64,000 bases of DNA from Salegentibacter lacus. GTDB lineage: Bacteria > Bacteroidota > Bacteroidia > Flavobacteriales > Flavobacteriaceae. The DNA is taken from positions 1 to 64,000 of the forward strand of contig NZ_JAIQZB010000004.1 of assembly GCF_020164555.1 (NCBI RefSeq), given 5' to 3'. Of the stretch, positions 58,931-64,000 are shown piece by piece. The translations under genes and the position numbers were made by a program. Under the pieces are notes generated by a model, which ran no database searches, was not told where the DNA came from, and was given only the letters and a program-made list of their open reading frames with translations. Within the stretch, counting starts at the first letter, position 1; the number at the start of each line of letters is the position of its first letter.

Positions 58931-60229
58931 ATGAATAAGAACTTTGTAGAAGAACTTACCTGGAGAGGCATGCTGCACGATGTGATGCCTGGCACCGAAG
59001 AACATTTAATAGAAGGCAGAATGCGTGCTGCCTATGTGGGAATAGACCCTACGGCAGATTCTCTGCATATAGGCCACCTGGTTAGCGTGATGATGCTTAG
59101 GCATTTTCAACTTTGCGGGCATAAACCTTATGCTTTAATTGGGGGCGCTACGGGTATGATTGGAGATCCATCGGGGAAATCTGCAGAACGAAATTTGCTT
59201 GATGAAAAGACTTTGCGCCATAACCAACAGGCTATAAAAAACCAGCTTTCTAAGTTTTTGGAATTTGGAAATGAAGAGAAAAATGCCGCCGCAATGGTTA
59301 ATAATTATGACTGGATGAAAAATTTCAGTTTCCTGGAATTTATTCGCGATGTCGGGAAGCATATTACGGTAAACTATATGATGGCCAAAGATTCGGTTAA
59401 GAAACGTTTGTCTTCTGATGCTGCTGAAGGGATGTCTTTTACCGAATTCACTTACCAATTGGTGCAGGGTTACGATTTTCTGCATTTGTTCAGGGAGCAC
59501 GATTGTACCTTGCAAATGGGCGGAAGCGACCAGTGGGGAAATATCACCACCGGCACCGAAATGATTCGCCGTATTGGAAATGGAAAAGGTTATGCCTTAA
59601 CCTGCCCGTTAATCACAAAAGCCGACGGAACGAAATTTGGTAAAACCGAAGGCGGTAATGTTTGGTTAGACCCAAACCGTACCTCACCTTACAACTTCTA
59701 CCAGTATTGGTTAAATACCAGCGATGTTGATGCTGAGAAATATATAAAGATCTTCACTTTACTCGGTAAAGCGGAGATAGAGAAAATCGTTGAAGAACAT
59801 AAGGAGGCGCCACATTTACGGGTGCTTCAAAAAACTTTGGCTGAGGAAATTACGATAATGGTTCATTCTCGTGAAGATTATGAAAACGCGGTGAAAGCTT
59901 CTGAAGTGCTCTTCGGAAAAAGTACCGCTGCAGATCTAAAATCTTTAAATGAAGCTACATTTTTAGATGTTTTTGAAGGCGTACCGCAAGCTGAAGTGGC
60001 TAAAGCTGAAATAGAAAACGGACTCGATATGATCGCGGCTTTATCTGCTAAAACCGATTTCCTTCAATCTAATGGGGAAGCCAGAAGAGCGCTTAAAGAA
60101 AATTCAGTTTCTGTAAATAAAGAAAAAGTAAAAGAAGATTACACTATTACTACCAAGGATCTTATTAATGATAAGTATATCATTATAAATAAAGGGAAAA
60201 AGAACACTTATATAATTAGAGCGGTGTAA
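58931..60229 (+). CDS. tyrS: Tyrosine--tRNA ligase
   Basis: A class I synthetase of 432 residues. The HIGH motif is in [14 protein letters not shown] (about residues 37-50). The KMSKS-like loop reads TKFGKTEGG (about 234-242). A C-terminal S4 RNA-binding domain begins around 355 ([15 protein letters not shown]) and ends in [10 protein letters not shown]. It charges tRNA-Tyr. It is of the usual bacterial TyrS type and length, and stands alone. Confidence 0.97.
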   Translation: MNKNFVEELTWRGMLHDVMPGTEEHLIEGRMRAAYVGIDPTADSLHIGHLVSVMMLRHFQLCGHKPYALIGGATGMIGDPSGKSAERNLLDEKTLRHNQQAIKNQLSKFLEFGNEEKNAAAMVNNYDWMKNFSFLEFIRDVGKHITVNYMMAKDSVKKRLSSDAAEGMSFTEFTYQLVQGYDFLHLFREHDCTLQMGGSDQWGNITTGTEMIRRIGNGKGYALTCPLITKADGTKFGKTEGGNVWLDPNRTSPYNFYQYWLNTSDVDAEKYIKIFTLLGKAEIEKIVEEHKEAPHLRVLQKTLAEEITIMVHSREDYENAVKASEVLFGKSTAADLKSLNEATFLDVFEGVPQAEVAKAEIENGLDMIAALSAKTDFLQSNGEARRALKENSVSVNKEKVKEDYTITTKDLINDKYIIINKGKKNTYIIRAV

Positions 60230-60255
60230 TTCTCTGGTTAGTGTATAAAAATACA

Positions 60256-60286
60256 AAGCCCCATAAACAGGTTGTCTATGGGGCTT
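60256..60286 (+). terminator. Hairpin after tyrS (possible terminator or leader structure)
   Basis: AAGCCCCATA (60256-60265) pairs with TATGGGGCTT (60277-60286) around an 11-base loop. No T-run follows on the plus strand, so it may instead be a leader structure for the short frame at 60309. Confidence 0.5.
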
Positions 60287-60308
60287 GCAACTAACTAACC
60301 AATCTAAT

Positions 60309-60383
60309 ATGAAAAAATTTCACTTAGCCTGTAAGATCAATTCAATTTATTCAAATTTCATCTTACATATAGTAAGTCGATAG
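60309..60383 (+). other. Short 24-codon frame behind the hairpin; remnant or leader peptide?
   Basis: ATG at 60309 opens a frame of 24 codons starting MKKFHLACKIN and ending at TAG 60381-60383. The preceding CAACTAACTAACCAATCTAAT stretch with ATGAAAAAA looks like the 5' flank of an exported-protein gene. However, no open frame continues before the convergent acyl-activating gene ends at 60473. It may be the remnant of a deleted gene. The rest of 60230-60472 shows nothing else. Confidence 0.25.
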
Positions 60384-60472
60384 AAGCCTTGAAAATTTAC
60401 AAGCTTTAGCATATTTTAACTATAAAACCCTGACATTTATGTTTTTGTTGGCTTATGTTAAGTTATTGAAAG

Positions 60473-61450
60473 CTATAAGATTAGAAGATTACATCCTCGA
60501 ATATCACTATTATCAAATCTTCCAAGAATTTCAGTTTGATTATTGTGAGTTTTTTTGCCTAAGTCCTGTGTAGCAATGAATGAACAAGAGTTAAAGTTAG
60601 CGAGATCTATCACGTTTATCCCACCTGTCTTGTGTTTTGGAAGATAGCTGAGTGCATCTTCAGGATCGCGGATAAGGATTTTCATCCAGGGTGGAGTATC
60701 AAAAATTCCATCCCCTTGCGAATAAGCCTGGGAAAGTAATTCGGTCATCCCGTATTCACTATGAATTTTCTCGACCCCAAAACCTTTAGAAAGGATTTGA
60801 TGCAGTTCTTCCCGAATCATTTCTTTACGACGGCCTTTCATTCCCCCGGTTTCCATTACAGTAGTGTTATTTAAGTTGAATTCGTAAGTTTCAACCAGGT
60901 CCAGTAGGGCAAAGGAAACACCCAGAAGTAGAATTTTTTTTCCGCTTTTATCTAGTTCTTTAAGTTTTTTGTGAAGGCTATCAAGATCATCAAGATAAAA
61001 TCCACTTTCATGATATTTACTGCGGTTAATGAGACTATGGACCATATAAATTAACGAAGAACCCTGGCGCTCTAAATAGGACGGTAAAAGTGCTAGAATG
61101 ACAATTTCTTCCGGATTTCCATAGAATAGCTCAAAAGCTTTTAAAAAGCTTTCTTCATAAACTTTTAAATCGCTTACGTAATGTTTGCTGGTGGTTGCGC
61201 CGGTGGTGCCGCTGCTTGTAAAAATAATTTCAGTAGGGTTTTCACCGGAAATCACCTTCTTTTTTTTAAAAAATTCTATAGGTAGGAAGGGTATGTGTTT
61301 AATGGTAGAAACGTTTTCCGGATTTCGTTTTAATAACTGGCAAAATTCCCGGTAAACATTATTATGCTGAAACTGAAAAGAAAATACTTCGAGAGCGATT
61401 TCATTAAAATCTTTCTGATTAGAAATATTAAAAATTCTTTCAGATAACAT
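60473..61450 (-). CDS. LuxE-like acyl-protein synthetase / acyl-activating enzyme
   Basis: A 325-residue member of the LuxE/acyl-CoA-synthetase-related group (adenylating fold, short form). The phosphate-binding loop is seen in IIFTSSGTTGATTSKHY (about 81-97) and a later motif in ETGGMKGRRKEMIREEL. The segment SEYGMTELLSQAY (about 238-250) aligns with the A5-type motif YGxTE of adenylate-forming enzymes. It likely activates a carboxylic acid as acyl-AMP; the substrate and acceptor are unknown. It lies 62 bases downstream of the T9SS-domain gene on the same strand. Confidence 0.85.
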   Translation of the reverse strand: MLSERIFNISNQKDFNEIALEVFSFQFQHNNVYREFCQLLKRNPENVSTIKHIPFLPIEFFKKKKVISGENPTEIIFTSSGTTGATTSKHYVSDLKVYEESFLKAFELFYGNPEEIVILALLPSYLERQGSSLIYMVHSLINRSKYHESGFYLDDLDSLHKKLKELDKSGKKILLLGVSFALLDLVETYEFNLNNTTVMETGGMKGRRKEMIREELHQILSKGFGVEKIHSEYGMTELLSQAYSQGDGIFDTPPWMKILIRDPEDALSYLPKHKTGGINVIDLANFNSCSFIATQDLGKKTHNNQTEILGRFDNSDIRGCNLLIL

Positions 61451-61512
61451 TCTCGTGGTAAATTTTAAAAAGCGAAGTTAAGAAATCTTAGGAGTGCGTA
61501 GAAAAAGAAAAT

Positions 61513-61857
61513 TTATCTAACTACCAATTTTCTCGTGGCAGTAGATTTTTCTTCCTTGATTTTTAGAATATAAATTCCCGCACTAAGGTTGGAAACATCA
61601 AGTTCTTTTCCTCTTAACTTAGTACGTTGAACAGGTTTACCTAAAACATTAAAAATCTGGATATCCTTTTCTTTATTTTGAGAAGTACTAATATATACCT
61701 TCCCGTTAGTAACCGGGTTAGGATAAATAGATAAGCCCTCAATGGGAATTTCTGTTCTATTCCCCGAGCTGGTAGTATCCTGCGCATACGCCGCATTTGG
61801 TGCGGAGAATGTGAGGAAAATAGCTAATATGAAACTATAGAGGTAGTATTGCTTCAT
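61513..61857 (-). CDS. T9SS type A sorting-domain protein with almost no cargo
   Basis: A 114-residue protein: signal peptide to about residue 26 (AAYAQ), a Ser/Thr-rich linker of about 14 residues, then a complete type A sorting domain. The domain starts LSIYPNPVTNGKVYIS and ends LSAGIYILKIKEE plus TRKLVVR. The usual proteins of this kind carry hundreds of residues of secreted cargo before the domain; here there is none. The frame has its own signal peptide and start, so it is not simply a truncated gene end. Secretion across the outer membrane by T9SS and anchoring are likely, but its role is unknown. Confidence 0.85.
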   Translation of the reverse strand: MKQYYLYSFILAIFLTFSAPNAAYAQDTTSSGNRTEIPIEGLSIYPNPVTNGKVYISTSQNKEKDIQIFNVLGKPVQRTKLRGKELDVSNLSAGIYILKIKEEKSTATRKLVVR

Positions 61858-61946
61858 TCTTTTTTATCGAGGTTTATACAAAACTACAATAAAAATTCAA
61901 AAACGATGCCAGAAATATTGTGTATTTCATATTAATTTTTTATTAA

Positions 61947-61974
61947 AAAAGGCTGCCGGTTAGGGCAGCCTTTT
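61947..61974 (-). terminator. Terminator of the TonB-dependent receptor gene
   Basis: AAAAGGCTGCC and GGCAGCCTTTT form an 11-bp stem with a 6-base loop 30 bases beyond the receptor stop. On the minus strand it ends in a T-run. Confidence 0.9.
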
Positions 61975-62003
61975 CGGGCTGATTCAAATTTAAACGTCAA
62001 TAT

Positions 62004-64000
62004 TTAGAATTTATAACTATAACTCAGTGAGATAGGAGTGCCAGGCTTTCTTAACGAAAATATTTGGTCCTCTGCTTCAAAAGACTGAAATCTGCTTTCA
62101 ATATCATCTCCTAGCATATTGGAAAGCTTTAAAGAAATAGTAGAATTTTGCTCTTCTCCAAAAGATTTATTCAAATTAAAATTAAGGCTGTGAAATGGCA
62201 TTGTGTAAACATCAGGAACGGTTCCTAAACCAACAAGTTCAAGGGTTTTTCCTTGGGTATTATAAAAAATACCGGCTTGCCAACCAGTTTGCGGATCGGT
62301 ATAATCAAAACCTGCATTTAGCAGAAATGGAGATTGACCCTGTAATTGTCTTGTACCGTCAAATTCTTCTCCGGGTCTAAGGTTACGTTGGCGCGATTCA
62401 TATTCCCCGCTTGGGCTTCTGTCCATTTCTACTCTCGAATCTATTATAGATACATTAAGGTTAGCACTTAATTTTCTTAGACCATCAGTAATAAATCCAA
62501 AATTCTTTCTCATTTCAATTTCTGCTCCCATTACTGTAGCATCGTTAACGTTTCTTGGCTGAAAGTTATCTGCTGAAAAATCGCTAAAAACAGAAAGCTC
62601 AATAGGATCTGTAAATCTTTTATAAAAAGCACTTACAGCAAAAAGCTGGGCATCGTCGCCATAAAGTTCGTAACGGGCGTCAATATTATCTACATAAGTA
62701 GGTTGCAAATCTATATTACCAATAAAAGTCCTGTTGGTTAAGGGGTCATAAATTTGGGCAATTGAAGCTTCTTTAAAAGAAGGCCTTGCCGTAGAACGAC
62801 CATAAGAAAGTCTTAGGTTAGTATCCTCATTAAGACTGTAAATAAGGTTTGCTGAAGGAAAAAGATCCGTTCTATCTATTAGGTGTTCGTTTTCCAAAAC
62901 TAAATCCCCAAGGTTATTTTGCCCTGTATAGAACTGATCAAATTTTTCCAGTCTTACACCCAGAATGGCCTTTAGGTTTTCGGTCACATTAAATTCTTCT
63001 GAAACATATGCCGAAGTATTGGTGTTATAGGCATCGTAAGTGTTTGCAGGCTCGTAGAATCCGTTTATATAAGATCCTGCCTGGTTTTCTGGGGTCCAAA
63101 TATTCCCCGGAGCAAGCACCTGGTTAGGATCTCCTCCAAAATTTTGACTAATAGATCCCTGAATAAGAATTTGGTATTGATCTATAGAGAAATCCCTTTG
63201 TTTGTAGGTGTAGCCTCCTCCAAATTTAAGATTTGCATCTCTTCCAAGAAGCTGATGCTTTTTTGTAAGGTCTACTATTCCTGAAAGGTTGATCTCTTCG
63301 AGATCTCGCCATATTCTAGTAGGGCTTTCAGATGAGCTGGGACGTATACTATAAGTATCATTGCTTGGATTATATTCAAAAGCTGTAATTCGCACATCTT
63401 TATCATTAACGCGGGCAAGGCTTGGAGAAAGTTTCCACTCTGTAGTCCAGCTCGCATCTTCGTTGGTGTGTTTTCCGCTTAATAGTGCGTTAGTAATGGA
63501 ACGCTGGGTATATTCCAGGTTGTCTCTAAAAACCGTTATGGCATCAGAAACAAGAATTTCTTCTCTAAAATTACCGGCTGTTGATTCACCATTTTGGATG
63601 TGAAGCAAATTAAGCTGGTATTTAGATTGTTCAGTTTTAAAAGCAAGCCCAGTTAATGCGCTAACCAAAACGTTTTCTTTTCCAACATCACCGCTTAATA
63701 ACCTAGAAGGCCGCATTTCAAACTCTGAAGTTTCTCTAGGTTTTAACCAGGAGTTATTTTCAAAATCTTCAAAATACTCTGAAGTATTTTTGTAAGAAAG
63801 CGATGCGAAATATCCTAATTTATTGTTTTTCTTTCCGACATCATATTGGTTACCGGCGGTAAAACCAACACTATAATCCATATTATTTTGTTGTCTTGTG
63901 CCACCTAAAGTTGGGTTGAAGCGTTGGGTAAGTCTTGTAAGTGCAGCGTCATTATCAAAAGGTCTTGGGAAAGCCTGGCTTCTATTAACGGGCAGGTCTC
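62004..64000 (-). CDS. TonB-dependent receptor, 5' end beyond the window
   Basis: The C-terminal 665 or so residues of an outer-membrane receptor. The frame is open without a stop to the right edge, so the true start and the plug domain are outside; an internal Met at 63881 is not the start. The visible part is beta-barrel, with many Gly/aromatic strands and long loops. One patch (AILGVRLEKFDQFYTGQNN) and another (LRLSYGRSTARPSFKEASIA) are typical of the family, and the last strand ends SLSYSYKF with a terminal Phe. The substrate is unknown. It ends at a terminator. Confidence 0.92.
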   Translation of the reverse strand, partial: DLPVNRSQAFPRPFDNDAALTRLTQRFNPTLGGTRQQNNMDYSVGFTAGNQYDVGKKNNKLGYFASLSYKNTSEYFEDFENNSWLKPRETSEFEMRPSRLLSGDVGKENVLVSALTGLAFKTEQSKYQLNLLHIQNGESTAGNFREEILVSDAITVFRDNLEYTQRSITNALLSGKHTNEDASWTTEWKLSPSLARVNDKDVRITAFEYNPSNDTYSIRPSSSESPTRIWRDLEEINLSGIVDLTKKHQLLGRDANLKFGGGYTYKQRDFSIDQYQILIQGSISQNFGGDPNQVLAPGNIWTPENQAGSYINGFYEPANTYDAYNTNTSAYVSEEFNVTENLKAILGVRLEKFDQFYTGQNNLGDLVLENEHLIDRTDLFPSANLIYSLNEDTNLRLSYGRSTARPSFKEASIAQIYDPLTNRTFIGNIDLQPTYVDNIDARYELYGDDAQLFAVSAFYKRFTDPIELSVFSDFSADNFQPRNVNDATVMGAEIEMRKNFGFITDGLRKLSANLNVSIIDSRVEMDRSPSGEYESRQRNLRPGEEFDGTRQLQGQSPFLLNAGFDYTDPQTGWQAGIFYNTQGKTLELVGLGTVPDVYTMPFHSLNFNLNKSFGEEQNSTISLKLSNMLGDDIESRFQSFEAEDQIFSLRKPGTPISLSYSYKF

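Noticed and set aside
1-64000. CRISPR array, prophage, integron or restriction/defence island
   Set aside because: I saw no regular short repeats with spacers, no phage structural or integrase genes and no restriction or defence genes in the window.

Overview
The window is a piece of an AT-rich chromosome from a member of the Flavobacteriaceae (Bacteroidota). The lineage call rests on several independent signs. Many genes carry the Bacteroidota -7 promoter element TAnnTTTG and no Shine-Dalgarno sequence. Families largely restricted to the phylum are present: DUF4271, DUF4296, DUF4374, DUF5686, short-chain-type threonine dehydrogenase and a type IX secretion (T9SS) sorting domain. TonB-dependent receptors with carboxypeptidase-regulatory-like N-termini are also present. 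A close relative of Gramella, Salegentibacter or Zunongwangia is my guess. Most of the window is ordinary core chromosome; the only mobile DNA is a partial IS110-family element cut by the left edge.

Layout. 1-432: the 5' part of an IS110 transposase and its upstream non-coding end, which holds a sigma70-like promoter and nested inverted repeats as expected of a bridge RNA. The element abuts a remnant of a dispersed hairpin repeat. 0.5-5 kb: M13 peptidase, two small exported proteins, threonine dehydrogenase. 5-11 kb: an iron/siderophore-type uptake locus (PepSY membrane protein, DUF4374 lipoprotein, TonB-dependent receptor) with a divergent AraC regulator. 11-16 kb: cold-shock protein, ClC transporter with CBS domains, aspS, a MORN-type exported protein, a cupin. 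16.8-23.5 kb: a TetR-TolC-adaptor-RND efflux operon. 23.6-29 kb: polyprenyl synthase and the sucA-sucB pair of the TCA cycle. 29-32.7 kb: a candidate 36-residue membrane peptide, a retropepsin-like protease, tatD, an acyltransferase and ansA. 32.7-36 kb: tRNA-Ser(GGA) and an ExbB/ExbD energy-transduction cluster. 36-43.4 kb: a PAP2-like membrane protein, rpoN, an RluA-type pseudouridine synthase, asnS and an MMPL-type exporter. 43.5-48.3 kb: DUF5686 protein, frr-pyrH, a membrane zinc peptidase. 48.4-53.6 kb: ferritin, an Lrp/saccharopine-dehydrogenase pair, DUF423 and pckA. 53.7-60.2 kb: hemD with DUF4271, a dolichol-phosphate-mannose-synthase-like enzyme, pyrC, DUF4296, an epimerase and tyrS. 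60.5-64 kb: a LuxE-like acyl-activating enzyme, a protein that is little more than a T9SS sorting domain, and a TonB-dependent receptor cut by the right edge.

How parts work together. The AraC-receptor-DUF4374-PepSY genes look like one iron-responsive import unit that would draw energy from ExbB/ExbD proteins such as those at 33-35 kb; ferritin at 48.5 kb stores iron. sucA/sucB and pckA are central carbon genes, and pyrH and pyrC are pyrimidine genes.

The most interesting points are the candidate bridge RNA and apparent insertion site of the IS110 element, and a dispersed two-hairpin repeat. All five repeat copies lie just 3' of minus-strand genes and in one orientation. A perfect 10-bp inverted repeat upstream of ferritin and a DUF4271 gene that seems to start at a non-AUG codon are also worth a look.
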